In this document: positions 55,230 to 63,475 of the stretch, piece by piece | Numbering within the stretch: the stretch's first letter is position 1 | Layout: each line of letters starts with the position of its first letter | NCBI RefSeq assembly: GCF_001427225.1 | Contig: NZ_LMFH01000005.1 | Location: forward strand, 1,167,325 to 1,231,324 | Direction: 5' to 3' | Length of the DNA stretch: 64,000 nucleotides | DNA from: Lysobacter sp. Root494 | Lineage (GTDB): Bacteria > Pseudomonadota > Gammaproteobacteria > Xanthomonadales > Xanthomonadaceae | Program-made: the position numbers and the translations under genes | The notes under the pieces: model-generated | Database searches by the model: none | Told to the model about the DNA's origin: nothing | The model's input: the letters and a program-made list of their open reading frames with translations, nothing else

Positions 55230-56474
55230 ATGCTGTCCTTCCATACCGCCCGCCAACGTGCGCGCACCGGCAACAAGACCCCGCCCCGCATCGGCCTGGC
55301 CGTCGCAGGAGGCGGCCCGATCGGTGGCATGTACGAACTCGGTGCCCTGCGTGCGCTGGAAGAAGCTGTCGAAGGCCTCGACCTCTCGCGCCTGGACTGC
55401 TATGTCGGCGTGAGCAGCGGCGCTTTCCTCGCCGCGGGCCTGGCCAATCGCATTGGCACGGAAGAGATGTGCCGCATCTTCCTGACCGGCGACAGCGATG
55501 ACGTGCAGTTCCGGCCGGAAACCTTCATGCGTCCCGCGCTGTTCGAATACATGCGCCGCGCCGCGAGCCTGCCGCGACTGGCCGCGGATTGGTGGCGCGA
55601 GCTGCTGTTCTCGCCGGGTGAGTTGCACTGGCCGGACTTCCTGACCCGCTTCGGCGGGCTGGTGCCGACCGGATTGTTCGACAACGCGGAAGTCGAGCGC
55701 TTCCTGCGCGACGTCTTCACCCGTCGCGGGCGCACCAACGATTTCCGCCAGCTCGACTCGCGCCTGTTCGTCATCGCCGTCGATCTCGACAGCGGCGAAG
55801 CCGTGCGCTTCGGTGGCGAGAAGTGGGATGACGTGCCGATTTCGCAGGCGATCCAGGCCAGCGCCGCCCTGCCTGGCCTGTATCCACCGGTGGAAGTGCG
55901 CGGCCGCCATTTCGTCGATGGCGCGCTGCGCAGGACGATGCATGCGTCGGTCGTGCTGGAACGCGGCATCGACCTCATGCTTGGCGTGAACCCGCTGGTC
56001 GCCTTCAATTCGGGTGTCGACGCCGATGTCGCGCCCACCAGTCCCGGCCGCCTTGCCGCCGGCGGACTGCCCGCGGTGCTGTCGCAGACCTTTCGCACGC
56101 TGCTGCAATCACGCATGCAGATCGGACTGGCCAAGCACCAGCAGCAGTTCCCCGACATCGACCAGCTGATCTTCGAGCCCAACGCGCAGGACGGCGAACT
56201 GTTCTTCACCAATGCCTTCAGCTTCGCCAATCGCCAGCGCATCGCCGAGATCGCCTACCGCAACGTGCTGGCCGACCTGCGCACGCGAGCGGACACGCTT
56301 GGACCCGTGCTTGCCGCGCATGGCCTGCGCGTGCGCGGGGAAGTAGCCGGTGATACCACGCGTTCGATCATGGATGGACTGCAACCACGGCCGCGCAAGA
56401 CGGAAACCACCGCGCGGCTGCATCGTGCCCTGGACGACATCGACGCGATCGTGGGGTCGCGGCGGACGCACTGA
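55230..56474 (+). CDS. Patatin-like phospholipase
   Basis: 414 residues. The Ser-Asp dyad enzyme shows the oxyanion loop AVAGGGPIGGMYELG, the nucleophile elbow GVSSG with Ser62, and the second dyad member in HFVDGALRR. It lacks a signal peptide. Residues beyond about 300 (DIDQLIFEPNAQDGELFFTN) form a C-terminal helical extension. It likely hydrolyses acyl esters of phospholipids or related lipids, in the cytoplasm or after secretion by an unknown route. The phasin gene follows 97 bases later on the same strand. Confidence 0.93.
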   Translation: MLSFHTARQRARTGNKTPPRIGLAVAGGGPIGGMYELGALRALEEAVEGLDLSRLDCYVGVSSGAFLAAGLANRIGTEEMCRIFLTGDSDDVQFRPETFMRPALFEYMRRAASLPRLAADWWRELLFSPGELHWPDFLTRFGGLVPTGLFDNAEVERFLRDVFTRRGRTNDFRQLDSRLFVIAVDLDSGEAVRFGGEKWDDVPISQAIQASAALPGLYPPVEVRGRHFVDGALRRTMHASVVLERGIDLMLGVNPLVAFNSGVDADVAPTSPGRLAAGGLPAVLSQTFRTLLQSRMQIGLAKHQQQFPDIDQLIFEPNAQDGELFFTNAFSFANRQRIAEIAYRNVLADLRTRADTLGPVLAAHGLRVRGEVAGDTTRSIMDGLQPRPRKTETTARLHRALDDIDAIVGSRRTH

Positions 56475-56571
56475 TACCTCGGTACTCCGGCAACGCCGCT
56501 TCCTTGGTGTGAAAACTCTAGACAACACCGCGATCTTGGCCCCATCACCCAACTCCCATCAGGGATTCGTC

Positions 56572-57099
56572 ATGGCGAAGTTCAAGAAGACCGCAAAAAA
56601 GACCGCTCGCCCCACCAAGGCCAATGCAGCGCAGGCCGAGCAACTGTCGAAGACCCTGAGCGAATCCGCGCAGCAGGTGTGGCTGGCCGGCGTCGGCGCT
56701 TTCAGCCGCGCGCAGACCGAAGGCACCAAGCTGTTCGAGGCCCTGATCAAGGAAGGCCTGAAGCTCGAGAACAACGCGCTCAGGTTCGCCGGCGGCCAGG
56801 CCGACGCAGTGCGCGGCGCGGTCGAAAGCAAGGTGGGCCAGGCCCGTGAACGCGCGACCGACACCTGGGACCGCCTGGAAAAGGTCTTCGAAGATCGCGT
56901 GCAGCGCGCACTCACCAAGCTCGGCGTCCCGGGCCGCGATGACCTCACCGAACTCACCCGCAAGGTCGACACGCTCACGGCCGAATTGCGCAGGCAGGGC
57001 GGCAAGCCCATCGCGCAGAAGGCAACGAAGGCGACGAAGGCCACCAAGGCCGTCAGGAAGCCCGCTGCACGCAAAGCTCGCCCCGCTTCCGCCGGGTAA
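56572..57099 (+). CDS. Phasin (polyhydroxyalkanoate granule-associated, PhaF/PhaI-like)
   Basis: 175 residues. The middle is an amphipathic helical phasin core (SESAQQVWLAGVGAFSRAQT, EGTKLFEALIKEGLKLEN) followed by heptad-type VESKVGQARERATDTWDRLE and LTRKVDTLTAELRRQ. The N-terminus (FKKTAKKTARPTKAN) and C-terminus (QKATKATKATKAVRKPAARK) are basic, like the DNA-binding tail of Pseudomonas PhaF. It should coat polyester granules made by the PhaEC synthase encoded at 35537-37635 and may tether them to the nucleoid. A hairpin terminator follows. Confidence 0.9.
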   Translation: MAKFKKTAKKTARPTKANAAQAEQLSKTLSESAQQVWLAGVGAFSRAQTEGTKLFEALIKEGLKLENNALRFAGGQADAVRGAVESKVGQARERATDTWDRLEKVFEDRVQRALTKLGVPGRDDLTELTRKVDTLTAELRRQGGKPIAQKATKATKATKAVRKPAARKARPASAG

Positions 57100-57146
57100 G
57101 TTACGCACCATGCCGTGGCGCTCTCGACACCATGGCCAAGCACTTC

Positions 57147-57206
57147 AGCCCGCCAGTTTCTCCGCAGACTTCCCTCCCCCTGCGATTCGGACTGGCGGGC
57201 TTTTTC
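57147..57206 (+). terminator. Terminator after the phasin gene
   Basis: An 11-base stem AGCCCGCCAGT/ACTGGCGGGCT (right arm 57191-57201) with a long loop is followed by TTTTTCTT. It starts 48 bases past the phasin stop. Confidence 0.7.
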
Positions 57207-57290
57207 TTGCCCGTCTGCTGACGTTCTTCACGTTCAAGCCGCTGGTGCCCTGACGTATAGTTTCGCCCTCGGCTTCTACGGAAGGACACC

Positions 57291-58223
57291 ATGACGGTTG
57301 CATCGATCCTGCTTGCGTTGGCCACGGCGGTCGTCATCGGTGGTGCCGCCACCGCCTGGCTGTGGCTGGTGCAACGCCCACGCCTGGAACGCATGGAGGG
57401 TCTGAAGCTGCTCGCCGCGATGCGCTGGCGGGAATTCTCCAGGCTCGTCACCGACGGCCTGCACAGCCGCGGTTTCGAACCCGAAGCCGCCGAAGAGACA
57501 GCCGAACGTGGCCAGGATTCCGTCATTCACCTCAAGCGCGACACCCAGAACTGGCTGCTCGCCTGCAAGCAGGGCCTCAACTACCGGATCACGCCGACAG
57601 TAGTGGGCGACATGACCGATGCCGTGCGCTTCCACGGCGCTGCAGGCGGCGTGGTCGCCACCCCAGGTGTAGCCGATGCGGCGGCGCGCAAACTCGCCAA
57701 CGGCCGGATCGATCTGTTCGATGGCGAAACGCTGTGGCCACTGGTGCATCCGCAGCTCGCGCACAGCGTGCAGGATGAGCTGGCGGGCAAGTCGCGGCAG
57801 GCGGTTACTCGCCAGGCCACTATCGCCTGGGCCGGTGCGCTGACGTTGGGCTTGGTTGTCGCCTTCCTCGGCCCGAAGGGCGAAGCGTCACCAGAAGCCG
57901 CCGTCACTGCAGCAAGCGCGCCTCCCGCGCCGGCCAGCGCCACGCCCGTTGCCGCGCCGGAGATTGCCGCCGCTCCGGTGAGCGATGACGAGCAGCGCGA
58001 CGACGTCATTCGCATGGTGACCACGCTGCCCGGCGTCGAGCGCGCAATGTGGAGCACGAAATCGACCCTCCTCGTCTATCTTGCCGATGAAACCTCAGAC
58101 CCGGTACGCGGCATCTGCGATGTCATGACCAGGTACGACGCACTGCGCACCTCGCGCCTGCACCTGCAACCGCCGGCCAATGCGGGGCGCCCGGCGCGGT
58201 TCCTGCAGTGCGCGACGTACTAG
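57291..58223 (+). CDS. Membrane-anchored Mrr-like restriction-endonuclease-fold protein
   Basis: 310 residues. A membrane helix at 1-27 is followed by an Mrr_cat-like domain at about 40-150: MRWREFSRLVTDGLHSRGFE, Asp76 in RGQDSVIHLKRD, ACK at 91-93, then GVVATPGVADAAARKLANGR and IDLFDGETLWPLV. The nuclease triad is normally D...(E/Q)xK; here the Glu/Gln is Ala91, so activity is doubtful. A second membrane helix lies at about 178-198, then an Ala/Pro linker and a final 75-residue domain (VERAMWSTKSTLLVYLAD) of unknown type. GGAAGGACACC precedes the ATG. Confidence 0.8.
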   Translation: MTVASILLALATAVVIGGAATAWLWLVQRPRLERMEGLKLLAAMRWREFSRLVTDGLHSRGFEPEAAEETAERGQDSVIHLKRDTQNWLLACKQGLNYRITPTVVGDMTDAVRFHGAAGGVVATPGVADAAARKLANGRIDLFDGETLWPLVHPQLAHSVQDELAGKSRQAVTRQATIAWAGALTLGLVVAFLGPKGEASPEAAVTAASAPPAPASATPVAAPEIAAAPVSDDEQRDDVIRMVTTLPGVERAMWSTKSTLLVYLADETSDPVRGICDVMTRYDALRTSRLHLQPPANAGRPARFLQCATY

Positions 58224-58243
58224 CCCGGGCTGGCGAACCACAC

Positions 58244-58272
58244 AAAAACGCGGCTAATGCCGCGTTTTTTCT
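58244..58272. terminator. Bidirectional-looking hairpin terminator
   Basis: Stem ACGCGGC/GCCGCGT with loop TAAT is extended by A-tract and T-tract (AAAAACGCGGC...GCCGCGTTTTTT). It is 21 bases past the stop of the Mrr-like gene and can serve either direction. Confidence 0.88.
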
Positions 58273-58289
58273 TTCGATTGAATACGATC

Positions 58290-58316
58290 TGTAGCGCCGA
58301 GCCTGCTCAGCCTACA
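58290..58316. repeat. Single GTAG-type REP-like palindrome
   Basis: TGTAGCGCCGAGC then CTGCTCAGCCTACA forms an imperfect hairpin with TGTAG/CTACA ends and a GAGC/GCTC core. Its GTAGCGCCG head resembles the REP pair at 37704-37768. Confidence 0.55.
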
Positions 58317-58424
58317 AATCCGATTGGTCGGAATTGCCCTCCATGGCGCATCGCCTCGAGGAATCCGCCTCACCGAAGGCAGCTCGCGTGCTGCCAATAG
58401 GACAGCACGCAAGCGCCCCACTTC

Positions 58425-60416
58425 TCACCAGTGGACCCCGCGCATCAAGGCGGCGAACGCGATCTGCTCGTTGCTGGGCTGCGACTCGCCACGCAACGCC
58501 TTCTTGTCGCCGCGCGCGGCCGCCGAATCCGGGAACAGTTCGAACGCCGTGCTCATCACCACTTCGTAGGCCTTGGGCGCCACCGCATTGATCACCGAGG
58601 CGAAGATGCCCAGGCGAGTGGCGATCCGGCTCGGGCGCTCGATGATCCCCTTGACCACCAGGTCCCCCGCTTCGTCCGGCGTGAGCGTCGGCACGCTTTC
58701 GTACATCTTGGTCGGTGCGATCATCGGCGTCTTCACCAAGGGCATGTTGATGGTGGTGAAGCTGATGCCCTTGCCCGACAGCTCGCCCTGCGCACAGCGG
58801 CTGAACGCATCCAGCGCCGCCTTCGACGCGACATAGGCGGAGAACCGCGGCGAATTGGCGAGCACGCCGATCGACGAGATGTTGATGATGTGGCCGCGGC
58901 GGCGGTGGGTCATGCTGGGCATGAAGCCCATGATCAGGCGCAGGCTACCGAAGTAGTTCAGCTGCATCGTGCGTTCGAAATCGTGGAAGCGGTCATAGCT
59001 CAGCTCGATCGAACGGCGGATCGAACGGCCCGCGTTGTTGATCAGCACGTCCACATGACCGTGCGCTTCGAGCACCTGCTTCACCAGCCGGTCGCAGTCG
59101 GCCATGTCGGAGAGGTCGGCGGTATAGGCGAATACCTTGCCACCGAGCTTCTTCATCTCGTCGCGTGCCTTGAACAGTTCCTCTTCGCCACGCGCCACGA
59201 TCACCGTGATCGCTCCCGCTTCGGCTACGCGTTGCGCCGTCGACAGGCCAATTCCCGACGAACCGCCGGTGATCACCACGACCTTGCCCTTCACCTTGCC
59301 CTTGAGCGAGCGGTCGACGAACAGGTCCGGGTCGAGGTGCCGCTCCCAATAATCCCACAGGCGCCATGCATAGCTTTCCAGTGGAGGTACAGAGATGCCA
59401 CTGCCGCGCAGCGCGCGCTCGGCTTCGCGGTTGTCGAAGCGCGTGGGATAGGTGATGAACTTGAGCGTTTCCTTCGGGATCTTGAAGTCGCGCAGCAGCA
59501 TGCCGATGAAGCGCTTGACGGGTGGCAGGTTGCCCACCGCCGCGCGGATGCCGCCGGGCACGAAGGCGAACATGCGTGCATCGATGCGCATCGTCATTTC
59601 CGGCGCATGGCCGGCGCGTGCGAAGGTGTTGAGTACCTCGCCGACGCGCATGGGCTCCGGATCGGTCAGGTGGAAGCAGTGGCCGTCGAGCTTCGGCTTG
59701 TGTGCGATGTGGTCCATCGCGTCGACCACGTAGTCGACGGGCACGATGTTGATGCGCCCGCCTTCGATGCCGAGCGTCGGCATCCACTGCGGCAGCATCT
59801 CGCGCAGTTTCTTGATCAGGGTGAAGAAGTAGTACGGACCGTCGATCTTGTCGATCTCGCCGGTCTGCGAATGACCGACGACCATGCCCGGGCGATAGAT
59901 GCGCCACTTGATGCGCTTTTCCTGGCGCACCAGGCCCTCGGATTCGTGCTTCGTCGCCAGGTACGGATCGTCGAGCCCTTCGGCTTCGTCGAACATGTCC
60001 TCGCGGAACACGCCCGGATACAGCCCCGCGGCCGCGATCGAACTGGTGTGATGGAAGCATCCGGCACCGATCGCTACCGCCAGGTCGATCGCGTTGCGCG
60101 TGCCGTCGACGTTCGCCGCCCGCTGCTTCGCCGCATCCACGGTGACGTCGTAGATCGCCGCCAGATGGAAGAAGTGCTTCACCTTGCCGTTCAGCGCCTT
60201 GACCTGCGCTGCGCTGACGCCGCACTTGCCCGAGGTCATGTCGCCATTGACGACCAGGACGCGCTTCATGTCCCAGCCCATCTTCTTCGCGATGGCATCG
60301 AACTTCTTCTGCGAATCCTTGCGCACCAGCACATGGACGGGGCCCTTGCGCTGCAGCAGCCTGCTGACGAGGTAGCGGCCTATGAAGCCGGTCGCGCCGG
60401 TGACGAAGTAGCTCAT
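58425..60416 (-). CDS. Fatty acyl-CoA reductase (two-domain, Marinobacter FACoAR type)
   Basis: 663 residues. An N-terminal extended-SDR domain (TGATGFIGRYLV, HHTSSIAAAGLYPGVFREDM, YLATKHESEGLV) is fused to a C-terminal classical SDR domain (ITGGSSGIGLSTAQR, INNAGRSIRRSIELS, ISSIGVLANSPRFSAYVASK). Length, domain order and the ending FAALMRGVHW match the Marinobacter Maqu_2220-type reductase that takes acyl-CoA via aldehyde to fatty alcohol with NADPH. The start at 60416 is the conserved one; upstream codons are dispensable. It is divergent to an acyl-CoA-binding protein gene 158 bases away. No wax synthase is in the window, so the fate of the alcohol is unknown. Confidence 0.93.
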   Translation of the reverse strand: MSYFVTGATGFIGRYLVSRLLQRKGPVHVLVRKDSQKKFDAIAKKMGWDMKRVLVVNGDMTSGKCGVSAAQVKALNGKVKHFFHLAAIYDVTVDAAKQRAANVDGTRNAIDLAVAIGAGCFHHTSSIAAAGLYPGVFREDMFDEAEGLDDPYLATKHESEGLVRQEKRIKWRIYRPGMVVGHSQTGEIDKIDGPYYFFTLIKKLREMLPQWMPTLGIEGGRINIVPVDYVVDAMDHIAHKPKLDGHCFHLTDPEPMRVGEVLNTFARAGHAPEMTMRIDARMFAFVPGGIRAAVGNLPPVKRFIGMLLRDFKIPKETLKFITYPTRFDNREAERALRGSGISVPPLESYAWRLWDYWERHLDPDLFVDRSLKGKVKGKVVVITGGSSGIGLSTAQRVAEAGAITVIVARGEEELFKARDEMKKLGGKVFAYTADLSDMADCDRLVKQVLEAHGHVDVLINNAGRSIRRSIELSYDRFHDFERTMQLNYFGSLRLIMGFMPSMTHRRRGHIINISSIGVLANSPRFSAYVASKAALDAFSRCAQGELSGKGISFTTINMPLVKTPMIAPTKMYESVPTLTPDEAGDLVVKGIIERPSRIATRLGIFASVINAVAPKAYEVVMSTAFELFPDSAAARGDKKALRGESQPSNEQIAFAALMRGVHW

Positions 60417-60574
60417 GCCCCACTCTCCCAAGACGCCGGCCTGTGTGGTCGCGAAGCGGATGCCGGTCTTGCGGCTACGTTGCCAGACGTGGCCGTAGCC
60501 CACAATGCCCTCCCGTATTGACCGTGCCATGACCCCATGCTGTGATGCCGCCTCACCTGCACGGAGCCGCGGCC

Positions 60575-60832
60575 ATGGCCGATCTGAAGACCCAATTCGA
60601 ACAGGCCGCGAAGGACGTCCACGCGTTGTCCGAGCGCCCCGACAACGACACGTTGCTGCGCCTGTACGCGTTGTACAAACAGGGATCGGAAGGCGACGTG
60701 TCCGGCACCAAGCCCGGCTTCTTCGATTTCGTCGGCACCGCGAAGTACGAGGCGTGGGCCAAGCTCAAGGGCACCAGCCAGGAGGACGCGATGAAGAAGT
60801 ACGTCGACCTGGTCAAGAAACTGCGCGCGTGA
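60575..60832 (+). CDS. Acyl-CoA-binding protein
   Basis: 85 residues, one complete ACBP four-helix domain: MADLKTQFEQAAKDVHALSE, then LLRLYALYKQGSEGDVSGTKPG with the family YKQATxGD-like signature, then AKYEAWAKLKGTSQEDAMKK and YVDLVKKL. It binds long-chain acyl-CoA in the cytoplasm. It is divergent to the acyl-CoA reductase, which uses that ligand, and 23 bases upstream of a TetR regulator, so a shared acyl-CoA module is likely. Confidence 0.95.
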   Translation: MADLKTQFEQAAKDVHALSERPDNDTLLRLYALYKQGSEGDVSGTKPGFFDFVGTAKYEAWAKLKGTSQEDAMKKYVDLVKKLRA

Positions 60833-60855
60833 GCGCCCGCCCGAGTTCGCGATAG

Positions 60856-61482
60856 ATGGCCCGGCAGACCCGCCAGCGCATCCTCGATGCCAGCCTGGCC
60901 ATGTTCAACACGCAGGGCGAACCCAACGTCACGACGAACCACATCGCCGACGAACTCGAGATCAGCCCGGGCAACCTGTACTACCACTTCCGCAACAAGG
61001 ACGACATCATCGAGCAGCTGTTCGCGCGCTTCGAAGAGCGCATGGACGCCGCGCTCGCCGCGCCCGAAGGCCGCCTGCCCGGTCTCGAGGACATCTGGCT
61101 GCAGCTGCACCTGGTCTTCGAGGCGATCTGGGATTACCGCTTCCTCTATCGCGACCTGGTCGAGATCCTGAGCCGCAACCGGCGCCTGCGCCTGCGCTTC
61201 GCCCGCATCCTCAAGCGCGCCGACGACCAGGCGCACGCGGTCATGCGCGGCCTCTCGCAGGCGGGAGTGATGCGCGCCTCCAGCGACGAACTGGCCGCGA
61301 CCGCCACGAATGTCCTGGTCATCGCGACGTTCTGGCTCAACTACGCCTCGGCCCGCGGCGACAAGGACGAACACGAAGCCATCCGCGCCGGCATCGTGCA
61401 GGTGATGATGCTGTTGGCTCCCTTCCTGCGCGATGCGGAGCGGCTGCACCTCAACACGTTGACGCGGGCGTATATCGAGTGA
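60856..61482 (+). CDS. TetR-family transcriptional regulator
   Basis: 208 residues. The N-terminal helix-turn-helix domain reads RQRILDASLAMFNTQGEPNV, TTNHIADELEISPGNLYYHF, RNKDDIIEQLFARFE. The ligand domain begins about residue 75 (EDIWLQLHLVFEAIWDYRFL) and resembles the branch found beside lipid or polyester genes. It follows the ACBP gene by 23 bases, so it is probably in one transcript. A natural target is the divergent region 60417-60574 controlling reductase and ACBP; the effector may be an acyl-CoA (inference). Confidence 0.93.
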   Translation: MARQTRQRILDASLAMFNTQGEPNVTTNHIADELEISPGNLYYHFRNKDDIIEQLFARFEERMDAALAAPEGRLPGLEDIWLQLHLVFEAIWDYRFLYRDLVEILSRNRRLRLRFARILKRADDQAHAVMRGLSQAGVMRASSDELAATATNVLVIATFWLNYASARGDKDEHEAIRAGIVQVMMLLAPFLRDAERLHLNTLTRAYIE

Positions 61483-61560
61483 CGTCGTGAGGATGTAGTC
61501 CTCCGGCTTTCCAGTGTGCAACGGCGGGCGAAGGCCCCATTACGAAACGCAGGAGTCAGC

Positions 61561-62406
61561 ATGGCCACCAAATGGGCTGCATTTCCGCACGATATGAAGG
61601 GCTTCGCCTTCGCCGGCGACGCACTGAAGAAGGCCTGGCCGCAACTCCACGCGGGCGACTGTGAGCCCTTCCCCGATGCGAAGCACGCCGCCGCCCTGCT
61701 CAAGGCCGCCGGCAAGGCCGCCCCCAAGCTCGATGCCGATGCGCTGGCGACGGCACTGCAGGACGCCTGGCGCGCATTCCACGGTGGCGACTTCAAGGCC
61801 GCATTCGAAGCAGGCGAGAAACTCGGCCCGATCGGAGCGTCGGTCGGAGTCAAGGCGATCGGCATCCATGCGACTTACCTCGTCGACAGCGATGCCGAAA
61901 AGCTCAAACGCTTCGAACAGGCGGCCAAGCTCGCCGAAGCCGCGGTCAAGGCATTGCCTGGCGAAGCCAACAGCCACTACCGCCTCGCCTTCGCAATGGG
62001 CCGCTACAGCCAGGGCCTGTCGATCGTGAAGGCATTGAAGGAAGGCATCGCCACCAAGGTCCGCGCCGCCCTCGATGCCACGCTCGAACTTGCACCGAAG
62101 CACGCCGAAGCCCACACCGCGATGGCCGTGTACCACGCCGAGATCGTCAACAAGATCGGTGCCCTGATCGGCGGAATGACCTACGGCGCCAAGCCCGCCG
62201 AGGCCGAAAAGCACATCAAGGCCGCGCTGAAACTGACCCCGAACTCCCCCATCGCCCACATCGAACACGGCAACGTGCTGATGCTGCTCCATGGCGACAA
62301 GAAGGAAGACGAGGCGGCCGCCGCTTACGAGAAGGCGGCGAAGATCAAGCCCGCCGACGCGATGGAAGCGCTGGATGCGGCGTATGCGCGCGAGCAGATC
62401 GAATGA
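61561..62406 (+). CDS. TPR-like helical repeat protein
   Basis: 281 residues, Ala/Lys-rich, wholly helical, no signal peptide. Repeat-like segments AAKLAEAAVKALPGEANSHY, ALDATLELAPKHAEAHTAMA, HIKAALKLTPNSPIAHIEHG and AAYEKAAKIKPADAMEALDA share TPR spacing (Ala and Pro at expected positions). The N-terminal 100 residues are a separate helical region. AGGAG precedes the ATG. Its stop is one base from the stop of the convergent epimerase gene. It is probably a protein-interaction scaffold; partner unknown. Confidence 0.82.
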   Translation: MATKWAAFPHDMKGFAFAGDALKKAWPQLHAGDCEPFPDAKHAAALLKAAGKAAPKLDADALATALQDAWRAFHGGDFKAAFEAGEKLGPIGASVGVKAIGIHATYLVDSDAEKLKRFEQAAKLAEAAVKALPGEANSHYRLAFAMGRYSQGLSIVKALKEGIATKVRAALDATLELAPKHAEAHTAMAVYHAEIVNKIGALIGGMTYGAKPAEAEKHIKAALKLTPNSPIAHIEHGNVLMLLHGDKKEDEAAAAYEKAAKIKPADAMEALDAAYAREQIE

Positions 62407-62407
62407 A

Positions 62408-63418
62408 TCAGACCGAGTGGTAGGAGCGATACCACCGTACGAATTCGCGCACGCCTTCCTCGACCCCGACCTTGGGGCTGTAGTCGACGGCGGCGATTAG
62501 CTCGGAAACATCGGCTTCCGTGTCAGGCACATCGCCCGGCTGCAGGGGAAGCAGCTCCATTTCGGCTTTGCCTCCCAGGCACTCTTCCAGCACCTGGATG
62601 TAGCGGAGCAGCTCCACGGGTTGCTCATTGCCGATGTTGAACAGCCGATACGGCGCTACGCCGCTGGTGGCGGGATCCGGACTCTCACCGCTCCACGCAG
62701 CGCTCCGCGCGGGCGGCTGGTCCAGCGTGCGGATCACGCCTTCGACGATATCGTCGATGTAGGTGAAACTGCGCTTGTGCTGCCCATGGTTGAACACGCG
62801 GATGGGTCGGCCTTCCATGATGGCCTTGGTGAAGAGGAACAAGGCCATGTCCGGCCGGCCCCATGGGCCGTAAACGGTGAAGAAGCGCAGTCCCGTGCTC
62901 GGGATGCCATAGAGGTGCGCATAGCTGTGGGCCATCGCCTCATTGGCCTTCTTCGTCGCCGCATACAGCGTGAGTGGATGGTCGGTGCCTTGATGTTCGG
63001 AAAACGGCATCCGCGTATTGGCGCCGTACACCGAACTGGTTGAGGCGAACACCATGTGTTGCACCCCGTGCTGCCGGCACCCTTCGAGAACATGCAGGAA
63101 ACCGGTGACATTGCTGGACACGTACACGTGGGGATTCTCGGCCGCATAGCGCACGCCGGCCTGCGCCGCGAGATGAATCACGCGCGCGGGCTGGTGGGCA
63201 GCGAAAACCTCTTCGACAGCCGCTCGGTCGGCGAGGTCCCCAGTGACGTGCGTGTAGCCGGAATGGCCCTGGAAACGCGCAAGCCGGGCCTGTTTGAGGG
63301 AAACGTCGTAGTAGTCGTTGAGATTGTCGAAGCCGACAACCTCATCTCCGCGCTCGAGCAGGCGCATGGCGACATGGGAGCCGATAAAGCCTGCGGTACC
63401 GGTGACAAGAACTTTCAC
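62408..63418 (-). CDS. NAD-dependent epimerase, UDP-glucuronate 4-epimerase type
   Basis: 336 residues from the GTG at 63418, which gives the standard VKVLVTGTAGFIGSHVA start; an ATG at 63460 adds 14 residues. The extended SDR shows GTAGFIGSH (NAD binding), TSSVYGANTRMPFSE and YAATKKANEAMAHSYAHLYG with catalytic Tyr and Lys, then FTVYGPWGRPDMALF and SFTYIDDIVEG. NDYYDVSLKQARL is typical of CapI/UDP-glucuronate epimerases making UDP-galacturonate for capsule, O-antigen or LPS. It follows the UDP-sugar dehydrogenase gene by 57 bases. Confidence 0.92.
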   Translation of the reverse strand: MKVLVTGTAGFIGSHVAMRLLERGDEVVGFDNLNDYYDVSLKQARLARFQGHSGYTHVTGDLADRAAVEEVFAAHQPARVIHLAAQAGVRYAAENPHVYVSSNVTGFLHVLEGCRQHGVQHMVFASTSSVYGANTRMPFSEHQGTDHPLTLYAATKKANEAMAHSYAHLYGIPSTGLRFFTVYGPWGRPDMALFLFTKAIMEGRPIRVFNHGQHKRSFTYIDDIVEGVIRTLDQPPARSAAWSGESPDPATSGVAPYRLFNIGNEQPVELLRYIQVLEECLGGKAEMELLPLQPGDVPDTEADVSELIAAVDYSPKVGVEEGVREFVRWYRSYHSV

Positions 63419-63475
63419 TGGATGAAGATCTCTTGCGGACAGAATGTCTGTGACATGCATTTTGACGCAGCCTGA

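Noticed and set aside
58431-60521. Plus-strand frame of 696 codons
   Set aside because: Antisense of the acyl-CoA reductase, which matches a characterised enzyme along its whole length.
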